From Holothuria scabra (taxonomy: Eukaryota > Echinodermata > Holothuroidea > Aspidochirotida > Holothuriidae): a DNA stretch of 64,000 nucleotides. Below the pieces are notes generated by a model. It had not been told where the DNA came from, did not search any database, and saw only the letters and a program-made list of their open reading frames with translations. Below are positions 21,908 to 32,424 of this stretch, one piece after another. Where the stretch lies: assembly GCA_037179385.1 (NCBI GenBank), contig CM074179.1, positions 30,014,046 through 30,078,045 of the forward strand. The letters run 5' to 3'. A program made the position numbers and the translations under genes. Every line of letters starts with the position of its first letter. Position 1 is the first letter of the stretch.

Positions 21908-24100
21908 CTGAAATGAAAAAGTAAAAATACTATAAAAAGAGTGATTGAGATGTTTGTGTAGGAGCACTACAGACTGTATTTTCATATTTTCAAACTGGAA
22001 GCATAAAGAAATCAAACATGAAAGATGCAGCCACAGAGAGGTACTGCCACTCCACTCCGAAATAGTACTATTAAATTGGTCAAGTTACTCTGCAGTTACT
22101 CTCAAATTATACTAACAAAGCCAGGCCTTCAATTTTGAGGTGTGGTGTGTGAGTGAGATTGCACACCATCACTCACATCAAATCACTGCGAGGAGTGTGA
22201 CTTTTGGCACACCTATAAAGAATTGGAGCTCACATTTATCTATTTAAGTTTCATAAAATAGCACACCTACCACACCTCTTTATTTTCCTGAGGTTGGAGT
22301 GCCATCTGGAATACACTTGGAAATTTACAGCTCAATGCCTGCAAAGCAAGTTTGAAAAAGTGACGAACTAGGACATATTGTACTTAGCTGCCTTTGACCT
22401 AACCTAAGTAAGTTGCGTATGCCCTATGGCACAACTGGAATCACATTATACTGATTACTGTACGTACATGTAACAGTGAGGAAGAGGTTTAGGCATAGGC
22501 CTACCCCAAATGTTACTATTTTGATGAGTCCTACATGCCCAGGCAAGGGTCTACATTGTTTCTTAATTACTACATTTTGTTAGCGTGATAAGCTGGTTAG
22601 ATCTATGAGGTCTTTCATTTTATTGGCTACTGTAGGCCCTATAGGCTTAGGCCTAGGCCAACATGTAAAATGCTTGGTATGCCACAGTGACATCATATTT
22701 TACTTTACATGTACTAGGCAAAGATTTCTTACAGTAGGACAGTACAGCGATCACTTCAAGTTCATGACAAAGAATTTTTACACAATTCCATATAGGCTTA
22801 CTATAGCCCCACATTAGGCTTTCTAAAATAATGTCAGTGACTCACGATGCTTGAAACGAATTGCAAGTTTTAGCCATCTCTAACTGACAACATTAATCCA
22901 GAATCTATCAAAGAATTTCTTGTTTCAGCCTAGGTTTCTTGATGTTAATAACATTTAAGGGGTTTCATATGTTTAAAGACTGTTTCCTCATTGTATCAGG
23001 CTTGTTTGTAAGATGGATTAACTCTTGCAGTTTTAGATATAAACTTCACCAGGGAAAAGTCTTTTTCTCTGGTTTTGTTGGCTAAAATGTCATATTCAAT
23101 TCTAGCAGCATGTAGCCTAGGCCTAATGTATGAACTGAAGTAGGCCTAAACATTTTTTGTTGAAAAGCAGGCTAGGATACAATTGTAAAGAGGCATAGGC
23201 CTAACATTATGCCTAGGCCTACCAGACCTGTGGTATGTTTCTCATATAATGATGGGAATGTCCATCCTTTGGGCCACATTGTTCATACTCCAGATATGCC
23301 AATACTAATAAGCCTAGCCTAGTAATAGGCCTAAATAGGGCCTAGCCTAGGCTACCATTGTTAGTCTAATCAGGGAGTGAACATTAACGTTAGACTGAAT
23401 AGGAAGTTTTGGCTAAATTTTGACATCCAATTTCATCAAACCGATTATCCTTGTTTCAAAATAAATCGCGCCAAAATCTGTCAAAGTAATTGAAAAACAA
23501 ATAACACGTTTTCTCACCATAGCAACGCCTTGAAATTTTGAAAAATCCTCACCCCAAAAAGTTCTAAATAAAAAAGTGGGACGTCTTGGGACGCGACAAC
23601 AGGTATGCTACACAGTTAGATATAGGCCTATTCCACCTTTTGAACATGGTCTAGTTGTGCAAGCTTTTGCGAGTGAACCCGAAAAACTATGAAATTTCGG
23701 GCCAGTTTTTCTAAATATCCCTTCTTTTTCTTCATGAACCTACCTCGTTTCATACCTTATAACTCTGCAACGAAAAGTCCGATCAAAATGCGTTTTTTTT
23801 TCAGAGAATTTAGAAAATTATTTTCCACAACTGCACATCGTTGACAGCAACATAACAGCAACAGAAAAATACTGCGCAGGCGCATTTCTCTCGAAGTCCT
23901 GACTGAACAACAAAGATGACCTGAATGGGTCAACTGTGTTACGTAATCACAAGGTAATAAAATGCGGCAACTACAGCGTCCGTAAACGGTGTTTGATGTG
24001 TCCCCAAGGAGGAGGGCATGTGGAGTGGAATGTGAAGGAATAGAATAAGGGCACGTGGCATCTATAAGTGGTAGTGAGTGATAGAAACTATAAAATTTTA
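21908..24100 (-). promoter_or_regulatory. 5' region of the transposase gene and right subterminal region
   Basis: No coding exon was found. It should hold the promoter and a 5' noncoding exon that splices to 21907; one candidate donor, ATG|GTGAGA, ends at 23518 (weak). GGCCTA-rich patches occur at about 22490-23350. An inverted 'GAGGTGTGGT' pair occurs at about 22137-22280. Confidence 0.45.
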
Positions 24101-24133
24101 TTCGTTGGTTCTCCTTCTAGTGGCAACTCCCTG
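24101..24133 (-). repeat. Right terminal inverted repeat (33 bp)
   Basis: It is the exact reverse complement of 7856-7888. The sequence on its inner side (A/T-rich, 'taaaatttta') differs from the inner side of the left end, so the inverted identity stops sharply at the TIR. Confidence 0.92.
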
Positions 24134-24470
24134 GTGTACCTGTATTCGCCCAGTGTTTTTGCGTGTTGTTGCCCTCGGGCGTGTTGTTGCCTTCGGGCGT
24201 GGTGTGGGATGTTCGTTGGTTTTGCTGTTTGGGGGTTTCGTGTAGGGCGGTGGCTGGTGTTGAGGACTGTTGTGGTTGGGTTGACGGGTTATTGGGGGTG
24301 GGGTAGGTGTGTCGTTTCCGTTTATGACAAACCTTTTTGTCCCGTGTTTTGTGTTGTGGAAAGTTCATGGTTAGCGTGGGTGTTTTTGTCCGGCCGGTTT
24401 GAGTTGTCTATTTGTTAATACGTGCCGGTTTCTATGTACGTTTAAAAAAGATGATACCTAGCTGACCTGT
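24134..24470 (+). mobile_element. Tx1-type LINE 5' region, right part
   Basis: It continues the LINE text interrupted at 7855, in the same orientation. It aligns with the reverse complement of 41870-42140 and with 50360-50530: 'GTGTACCTGTA', 'CGTG-TGTGGGATGTTC', 'GTCCGGCCGGTTTGAGTTGT', 'GTTTCTATGTACGTTT'. It includes the target duplication 24134-24140. The 116-residue frame crossing it is not a protein of known type. Confidence 0.87.
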
Positions 24471-24611
24471 TACGTATGTACCGGATTACTGCAGTACTGC
24501 CGTCCAAAACCTCACCTTGTCAGCTTTCACGGGCAACTCTTGCTCTTCGCTTCGGAAGTGAGACAAGTTGATACAAGGTGTATCATAATTTTTGAAATCT
24601 CTGAGATCTTA

Positions 24612-24985
24612 TCAGTTCATGTGCACCACTCTGTTGGACAGTCGGACATCATCCTCACTTTGTTTTGGACTACTCTCATATTTCTTGTACAGATTTACCA
24701 TAGCCTCTGCCAACTTCATTTCAAATTCCAATTCATAATCTTCCTTTTGGTGTTGAAGCAGCCTTTCACGCTCTTCAACATGGTGCCACTATATAACACA
24801 TTCGTGTTGGTGTGTCGTAAAGCCCCAACTACCTAACTTCACGGTCTTCAATTTGTCTCTTTTTACTGAATGATTCGGCTCTTGCTTTCAATTTGGCCAA
24901 CTGGGCTTCCTCTTACATTCGAGCCGACGATGCCTTGGATTGCACTGAAGATGACTCAGAAGTTTCAGAGCCTCTGAAAACAAGC
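24612..24985 (-). pseudogene. gag N-terminal-like relic of a BEL/Pao-type retrotransposon
   Basis: On the minus strand there is a Ser-rich start followed by charged helical segments with the look of BEL/Pao-type gag N-termini (for example AQLAKLKARAESFSKKRQ and ERERLLQHQKEDYELEFE). It has frameshifts and a stop at 24612. It is short and assigned by general character only; another coiled-coil element protein is possible. Confidence 0.45.
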
Positions 24986-25077
24986 CACTTGGAAAAAGGC
25001 CTTGGCCGTGGCCAGCTCGACCTGAACCAATAGGCTGTAAACTCTGCCGTAAAAGTCCATCTAACTAAAAAGAGAAG

Positions 25078-25790
25078 TCAACGAACAGACTTTTCAATCC
25101 AAGAGTTAACCACATTGGCTATGGTGTTGATTTTCATGATGGAAAGAGTAACTGACAGTATGCTGCCTTGGGGAACACCCCATCTCCTGTAATGGATCTC
25201 TGACAACACGCCACCTGGACACTGCACGCGGACTCGGAACCACGATCTTTGAGAAAGTGTTGGATAAAAAGCGCGGCATTCTGCCCCTCAGGCTGGCACT
25301 CTGTAAGTCCTTGAGGATGCCATGTTTCCAAGCCGCATCATATGCCTTCTCCACGTCGAAGAATGTAGATACTACGTGGTGTCCGCTGACAAAGCCATCA
25401 CTAATTGTCGAACCTAGACACACGAGCTGGTCGGTGTTGCTGCGGCTTAGTCGAAACCCACTTCGGTAACGGGATATCAGGTTGTTGGCCTTCAGGAACG
25501 GAATCTTTAATCATACGTTCAAATGTCTTGCACAAACAGCTAGTGAGGAGAATAGGGCGGTGGTTCGTCGCGTTTGTCGAGTCCTTAACCGACGACGGGA
25601 ATGATGGTGGCCTCTCGCCCGGCAGCCGGAAAATTGCCATTCATCCAAATACCGTTGAAAATATTGAACATCACCACTTTTCTTCAATAAACTAAACACT
25701 CGAGGAGGTGACACCTTTGCCTCCGACTCAAATAACAACTTAACAAGGCTACTATCCGTACACGCGGGCATAGTAGCAAATATTGAACAT
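25078..25790 (-). pseudogene. I/Nimb-like LINE reverse-transcriptase fragment
   Basis: Broken frames on the minus strand contain RT blocks in order: NHRPILLTSCLCKTFERM, then FFDVEKAYDAAWKHGILKDL, then a GVPQGS-like block altered by a frameshift, and KINTIANVV. These match the better copy at 32573-33352. The catalytic FxDD block is missing. It is truncated on both sides. Confidence 0.85.
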
Positions 25791-26681
25791 CACCATTAAG
25801 GAGGTATCTGGAAGGTGTTTGGTGAATTGGTAGTGAACTGGGCCAGCAACAGTGTCATTGCTTCTTTCGGGAGCAATGCGAAGTTCCGAGTTGAAGCAAG
25901 ATCACTCAGGAGGAAGTGGTATATGGCACTGGTTTTTTTTTTTTTTTTTTTTTTTAACTTATACCAATTCTTCCTGATTTGGATCAAACTGTCAACTGTC
26001 ATCTCAAGAGTGGTGTTATTTGGGGGGAAAGTAGAAACAATTAGTTTTAAATAAACAGAAAAGTTCATAGCTTCAATCATTACTACTTTTCTGTCACAGG
26101 GACTGGATTTCCGCTAAAAACGAATTCCTAGAGCAAAAACCTGAACTAAGTGAAGCTAGCCTGCTTTGCTAAAAGTTAATCAGAAACATCTTTTAATTCA
26201 CTGATGTAATAGTAGACAGGTTGGCAAATAATGCGTGTGATCCTTTTCACTAATTCTAGTGACAAGAAAAATTTCAAAGCATAAATTGCCTAGATTTTAG
26301 TTATCCTACATCATAAATTTTTCATTAAAACCACAGAAATCAGTTTAAATTGATTGTTTCCTCACTCTGTAATACCGAAGGAGTCCACCGTATAACAGAA
26401 CACAAACAGTTGAATAGCTTTTATAAAGTCTTGAATTTGTCACTAAACACTAATTTCATTACATAGTGTTCGTTCCCGGTCTAATGTGAGAATCCCGTTC
26501 AGCAACGTCAGTCAGTGCGTTCAATGAACTTCGTCGGTCGGGTCCACGTTCGATCACAAAGAAATTAAGTTTCGTTTTTTCGTGTGGTTTTCAGTTTTTC
26601 TCTGAATTTAGTTGGATAGTTCTGTTGGATTTTTGTTCCTGTTACCTTGTGAAGGGTCGATCGTGTATTTTGATCATTTGT
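25791..26681. other. No recognised gene
   Basis: It holds a T-run of about 23 (25932-25954) and otherwise unassigned sequence. The last 150 bases may be the 5' part of the retroelement that starts at 26682. Confidence 0.4.
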
Positions 26682-27385
26682 ATGGAAAAATTTGATAATT
26701 CTGTAGCTGCACTTGGCGGGAAGCCAGAGTCTATTGCTGCTACTGTACAGTCCCAGGCAGGTAACATGCGAGTGGAATCACGTACTAATCCTACCACAGA
26801 GCCTAACAATGTGAACATAACGCTAGGCCGTGTTCTTCGAAGTCGAAAGCTAAGACTCCTTCCGAAAAGGGAAGCAACCCAAAGCAAATACTTTGACCGT
26901 TTCGACATAAGATAATAATGTCATGGATGGTAGCGAAACTAGTAAGAGACTTGATAGTCTGATCGAAGGCATGGTTGCATCTATGGCGGCTCAGGCCCAA
27001 CCAGTGTATTATCAAAGTGAGGGTGAAGCTGAAGTACAGTTTTCACCAAATCCACCAACGTTGGTGATCTGTCGCACACCGTCGGTGATGTTGACCAAAA
27101 TGACTTTGACCTGCCGGCTGGAAGCCACGACAAAGCAACAACAGAAAACACAGGTGCACCTATCCCCGATCAACTAGCATCAAGTGTAAGTTGGATTATC
27201 TGTTGTCCTTACAACTGGAGGAAAAATATCTTACAGAGACCATGGATAAATATCCCCAACCCAGCAATCGTAGTACCTTCTTGTTCCAAAGGTCAATCCG
27301 CTTATGTGGGAGAACGTTCTCAAGAAGATTAGGCCATTGGACTTCAAACTCCAGCGCTGCCAGAAGCCACTTGTAAAAAGGTAAA
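26682..27385 (+). pseudogene. Decayed ORF1/gag-like segment of a retrotransposon, possibly DIRS-like
   Basis: It starts at an ATG (MEKFDNSVAALGGKPES) and is broken by frameshifts. The end carries 'VPKVNPLMW' and 'RPLDFKLQRCQKPLVK', a pattern (N-P-x2-W … D-x2-LQ) I associate with ORF1/gag-like proteins of DIRS-type elements in marine invertebrates. The function is inferred from that resemblance alone. Confidence 0.45.
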
Positions 27386-29339
27386 CGGTTTTTTTTTTCT
27401 TTCTTTTTTTTAAAGCCTTTTAAAGATACTGAACCTACTGAGACACAACAGGATGCAGTTCAAATGCAGTGTTCGAACTTAATATGATACTGAAACAAGG
27501 TCTCTGTCGTCTGAGCTGCATCTCAATTAGGGTTGCACCGGAACCAAAAATTTGGATCCGGCCGGAACCAGTATTTTGGATGCATTGTATAATGGCTGTA
27601 ATAAAGTTATGTTACTAACGAGGGAAGGATAACCTTCATTTGTAATATCTACACTGTGTGAAGCTGACTTGTAGAAGGTTGAGGCATTTAAAATCAGAAA
27701 ACCAAATTGCTTAGTGGTTACTTGCCATTGAAATTGTTTGTTTTCTTTTTAAGACAGCTCAGTATTTCATCTAACATCCACAAATAGTATTTATCAAATG
27801 TATCCAACCTTCTTACATTGAGATATCATGTACATCAGGATCGGAGATGTGGACCCTCCAACACCTCAGGTGACCTTTGACCACAAAAAACATGGATCCT
27901 GTTCAATACAGTACATCACATCCACACACTATGAGTGAAATAAACACTACTTACAGTAAGACTCCCAACTAATTGAAATATTGCGTAAATATGGTACTGA
28001 GATGGTGACCTCATATTAACTATGACCTCCACCATTAACAAAAGGAATGATCTACTCAATATGAGCCAGCTCCATGTCAAGTATGAAGATCTTTCCCTAT
28101 CAGTAAATAAAAGTGTACATTTCAATGAAGGAATGCGAGTGCAATCATGGCTGTACGGGACAGGGGGCACAGCAGCCCCCCCCCTCCCCAATTAGCCAAA
28201 ACCGTGCTCAATCAGGCAGACTTCGGTACCTCATTTGGGCAGAGATTATGTCCTGGTTAAGGATCCAGGCAAAAGTCAATCCCCCTCTGAGAGAAAGGGT
28301 TCATATGGCCATGAGTGCGATAATAGAAATTATGCTGATTCTCAGGGTACTACTTTTCTAATGAAGCATGGATGTTATCTTTACTCTTTGATGAATTGAC
28401 TGAAATTTGACATTTTGTTGCTTGTCTCTAGAGCACCTAAGAGCGTATGGTATTTATTAGGGTCTGTTGACAGTGTGATTTTTTGCATTTGTACTTGCAA
28501 GAAATTAATTGAATAATTGATTGTACCATTCTTTGTCAAAAAAAAAAAAAAAATCAATGTCAGGATACAACAACCTAGAGACCTAGCTCTGCCTGCTATG
28601 GGTAAAGTCGATGTCTATCGCGAAGGGGTCAGAGTGCTAATGTCCATGATTAAAAGGAGGAAAAGAACAAATATGAACTAATAGGGTTTATACCTATTGT
28701 GTTCAAATTGAAGATCACATACTGAAAAAATTAAAGAATTACAAGATAGTTTTGGATTGCAGTTTTTTTAACTTGTTTGTGAAATGAGAATGAAAAAGGG
28801 TATAATTTCTGATTTTCACATAATCATGCATACAAATGAGCTTAGTATATTTTAATGTCCAGGGATCTGGATCTTGGGACATGCCATATGGCTAATGTTT
28901 TATCATAAATTTTTTGCAACCTTTTGTCAACTATAATTGTAACATTAGTTTTTTCCTACAGGTTTTATTTGGAAAGTGTAAATTGGATCCTCTAAAATTT
29001 TTAGTGTATCAATTACCAAATAGTAATGTATTGAATGAGTAATTAAGAAATAGTATAGGGTTAAGAAAAGAAATGTCAACATTGTGCAACATTCCAAGTC
29101 ATTTTAGCGCTTTTTACTAAAACATCCGAACTTTGAAGAGAACTGTCAAAGATGCAGGCATAATTCCAACTGATCTGATTTTTCCTTAGGAAAGGTAATT
29201 CCCTAACTGCAAAGTAAAGTCAGGAGTTTTTGATGACATGTCAAGCTACGTTTAAGCTAAAGGAAGTACTGTATTGCCATTACTCTTCACATGTTCAACA
29301 TACAGGGACCGCGGAGACGGGAAGGTTCGGGGGCTTTTT
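27386..29339. repeat. Mostly unassigned; degraded AGGTCA-motif repeat units at about 27830-28100
   Basis: Around 27850-28100 are degraded minus-orientation units of the motif family (GTGACCTTTGACC, 'atctactcaatatga'), matching the array at 56170-57240. The rest has an A-run at about 28540 and no coding signal. Confidence 0.55.
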
Positions 29340-29462
29340 CTCCCGCACATTTTTGTTGTGGACATTTTGGGGCAGCCTTTAAGAGGCAGTTGTGGTAAAG
29401 GGTAACCTCGTTATCCCCACGTTTAAACAAACTCCACAACCGGATGCAGTTTAAAGTCCTAC
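29340..29462 (-). mobile_element. Tx1-type LINE 5' fragment, inverted
   Basis: The reverse complement matches the Tx1 5' end ('GACTTTAAACTGCATCCGGTTG', 'GGAGTTTGTTTAAACGTGGGGATAA'). It lies directly head-to-head with a + strand Tx1 RT segment beginning at 29466, a layout that twin priming could produce. Confidence 0.75.
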
Positions 29463-29465
29463 CCA

Positions 29466-30340
29466 GGACATGGTTGATCACGGATTCCTCTTTAGAGTCT
29501 TGGAGAAGTTTTGTTTGAAATCAGATTTTGTACAATGGACCTGTCTACTGTATAATAGTGTATGTAGTCGTGTCATTGCTAATGGCCTACCGTCGGACCC
29601 CTTCAGGGTCCAACGTGGGGTTCGGCAGGAATGCACCCTGTCACCATCACTCGCAAGAGCCTTTCAGGTAGAGCATTTGTTCCGACTTTTTCACATCCTT
29701 GGTGGAGCCGAAGTCAAGTGCCTCCAGTATGCTGAATTCACGTGCGTCGTCTCCGACCGAGCTTTCAGGGCCCTTACTGGCACCGTGTTTTTTTTTTTTT
29801 TTTTTTTTGAGAGAGAGTGCGACAGGTGCCAAACTGAACCCGACCAAGACCAAAGGACTTCGTTTAGGTAAGTGGCGTGCAAAGCAGCTGCCCTTTGCTG
29901 CATTGTTGGTTGATGACGCCATGAAAATCAATGGCATTTGGTTTGGTTACGGCTCAATGAGTAAGTGGACCTGGTGGAAGCTAGGTTGTCAGACATCGAC
30001 GGTCGGTTGAGAAAGGTAGCAGTTACCAATCGGTTCATTTATTTACCCTCTCTTGTGGTACCCGAGCACTGTTTTGGCTACTCCGGAAAGAGTCCTGGTA
30101 CGGCTTGAGAGAGTCATATTTAGTCATATTTACACAGTCAGAAGAAAGGTGGTGGACCAGGAGTATAAGTGCGGAGGTTAAGGCCTCGTGCACCTTCCTT
30201 CAAAGTTCCGTTTTACCTGACCAAGTGTGGTTTTTAATGCCGTCGATAGCCAGTCGCCGTTCACATACTCTGTTCGTTATTGGGGGGGGGGGGGGGGGGC
30301 TTATCATTTCGTTGGTATTTCCCCTTCCCTTTTAGCAAAA
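29466..30340 (+). pseudogene. Tx1-type LINE reverse-transcriptase fragment
   Basis: The RT-like blocks in order are DHGFLFRVLEKF, NGLPSDPFRVQRGVRQ, VKCLQYAEF (the YADD box altered), then 'GAKLNPTKTKGLRLG' and 'INGIWFGYG' in other frames. A T-run of about 22 (29789-29810) interrupts the gene, and a 19-G run lies at about 30281-30299. It is clearly dead. Confidence 0.82.
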
Positions 30341-30429
30341 GCGTGCTCCATTGCTGGAGGCCAACAGAGGCATATTGCCAAATAGCCGGCGCGTTATGTC
30401 AGCTTTGGGGGATGTTACCCGAAAGACTG

Positions 30430-31575
30430 TCTGTTTTTTTTGTCTGAAAATCTCACGATACCATATCTCAACATATGAAGCTTGAGTGGATTTTACTCTT
30501 AGTATGTTGATGCGTTATAGTTAGGAGGTGGTCTCTATTGTTTTTCGTGGAGGTCAAAGGTCAGCTGGGGTCACTGGGGGTCAAAGTCTGAAAATATTGT
30601 AAAGATGATTTCTCAAGGTAGGAAGCTTGATTGAATTTCATATTTGGTATGTTGATGCGTTATAATCAGGAGATGCTCCCTATTGTTTTTCGCAGAGGTC
30701 AAAGGTCATCTGGGGTCACTGGTGGTCAAAGTCTGAAAATACTGTAAAGATGATATCTCAAGGTAGGAAGCTTGCGTGGATTTCACATTTGGTATCTTGA
30801 TGCGTTATAGTCAGGAGATAGTCTTTATTGCTTTTCGCGAAGGTCAAAGGTCATCTAGGGTCAATGGGGTCAAAGTCTGAAAATATTGTAAAGATGATTT
30901 CTCAAGGTAGGAAGCTTGATTGAATTTCATATTTGGTTATGTTGATGCGTTATAATCAGGAGATGCTCCTTATTGTTTTTCGCAGAGGTCAAAGGTCATC
31001 TGGGGTCACTGGTGGTCAAAGTCTGAAAATACTGTAAAGATGATATCTCAAGGTAGGAAGCTTGCGTGGATTTCACATTTGGTATCTTGATGCGTTATAG
31101 TCAGGAGATAGTCTTTATTGCTTTTCGCGAAGGTCAAAGGTCATGTAGGGTCAATGGGGTCAAAGTCTGAAAATCTCGTGAAGATGTTATCTCGCGGCAG
31201 GAAACTTGGGTGGATTCCACATTTGGTATGTTGATGCGTTATAGTCAGGAGATAGTCTTTACTGCTTTTCGCGGAGGTCAAATGTCATCTAGGGTCAATG
31301 GGGTCAAAGTCTGAAAATCTCGTGATGATGTTATCTCGCGGCAGGAAACTTGGGTGGATTCCACATTTGGTATGTTGATGGGTTATGGTCAGGAAATGGT
31401 GCCTTTTGTGTTTGGTGGAGGTCAAAGGTCATCTGGGGTCACCGGGGTCGAAGTCTGAAAATATTGTTAACACGATATCTCCAGATCGGAAATTTGGATA
31501 GATTTCATACTGGCATGTGGATGGGTTATGGTCAGGAGATAGTCTGTGTAGTCTTTGTCGAAGGTCAAATTTCAA
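30430..31575 (+). repeat. Eight-unit tandem array (143-148 bp) with AGGTCAAAGGTCA motif
   Basis: The motif GGTCAAA-GTCA recurs at about 30548, 30696, 30841, 30988, 31132, 31276, 31419 and 31561. Each unit also has 'tgatgcgttatagtcagga' and 'gtctgaaaat'. Units 2-3 and 4-5 form a nearly identical about 292-bp pair, so the last amplification was by dimers. AGGTCA-A-AGGTCA is a DR1 nuclear-receptor element in sequence. There is no coding role. Confidence 0.9.
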
Positions 31576-31576
31576 G

Positions 31577-31890
31577 TGGACGTACTTCTCTCGAGTTAAG
31601 AAGGGTAAGGGGGGGGGGGGTGTCCTGCAGGTTTTCAAAGTTCCTTTCCGGTAATAATTCTCTGTCTAACTGCAACTACGTAGAGTTTTGTGCTGATAAC
31701 CGTGTTCGTGGCCATAATAAGAAGCTGCTGCAATGTTTCTGTAGACTTGACATCAGAAAGTTCAGCTTCTCTGATAGGGTTGTCATGAGTGGAACAGTCT
31801 CCATGAGTGAGTTGGTTGCTAATACCACTTTAGTCAGATGCTTCAAGATTAACATCGAATATTACCGTGACAGTGGCAGGTTCTGATTGT
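31577..31890 (+). pseudogene. CR1/L2-like LINE 3' coding end
   Basis: The open frame has RGHNKKL…CRLDIRKFSFSDRVV, the usual C-terminal pattern of CR1/L2-clade reverse transcriptases, ending 'NIEYYRDSG'. It is truncated at the 5' side by the tandem array. It is an inverted relative of the better preserved copy at 39985-40850. Confidence 0.8.
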
Positions 31891-32424
31891 ATTGGGTTTC
31901 TTAAGTTTTTGTTTGGATTAGGTGATGGTTTGGGTCTGTTCTTAAGGGCATCTTATGAGGTTTTTAACCTCCCTTGCCCTTTAACTTGTTATGTTATGTT
32001 ATATTAACTTAGTTCAAGGGCTAGGCAGTTCTACATAGGCTCGGCCTAGTCAACTAATATAGGCTTACCTAGCTTAGGCCTATACAATACAAATTGGCTG
32101 ATAAATGATGTCATAAGCCGACGCCTGTCAAACTCAGCCTAGCTTAACGTTGGGTCTAACACCCTACCTTAATGTACAGTGACTGGTCAATGGGTTGTGA
32201 GTCTGAGCCAAGGCCTATAAATATAAAGGCCAAAGGGGACCACAGGAGGTTTAGGCTATAGGCCTACGTAGGCTAGTAAGGAGCAATTTGGGAAAGGAAA
32301 TTTGACCACTGTTGTATATATGTAAACATGTGAAGTCTGTGGAAAATTTTGATTTGCAACTCTTCAAGCGGGCACTACCCTGAAACATTCCAGGCTTTAA
32401 AGCATACCGTTTAAAATCAACACA
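31891..32424. repeat. GGCCTA-rich patch
   Basis: At about 32030-32290 'aggcct/taggcc' motifs recur, as they do at about 22490-23350 and 40935-41010. Elsewhere in this gap I see no feature. Confidence 0.5.

Larger units (their letters stand above)
7856..24133. mobile_element. Complete 16.3-kb P-like transposon with RAG1-N-like transposase and PHD companion
   Basis: The boundaries come from 33-bp perfect terminal inverted repeats (7856-7888 and 24101-24133), a 7-bp target duplication, and the split Tx1 LINE outside. It contains two convergent multi-exon genes: a PHD-finger protein on + and a P-element-type transposase on -, separated by a 3.3-kb spacer. Three miniature elements are nested inside (10550-10800, 14953-15165, 19215-20007), so the ancestral element was about 15 kb. 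P elements of Drosophila have 31-bp TIRs and 8-bp target duplications, so the end structure fits the superfamily. The transposase frame is open throughout and the TIRs are identical, suggesting recent insertion. The companion gene carries a late frameshift. Confidence 0.88.
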
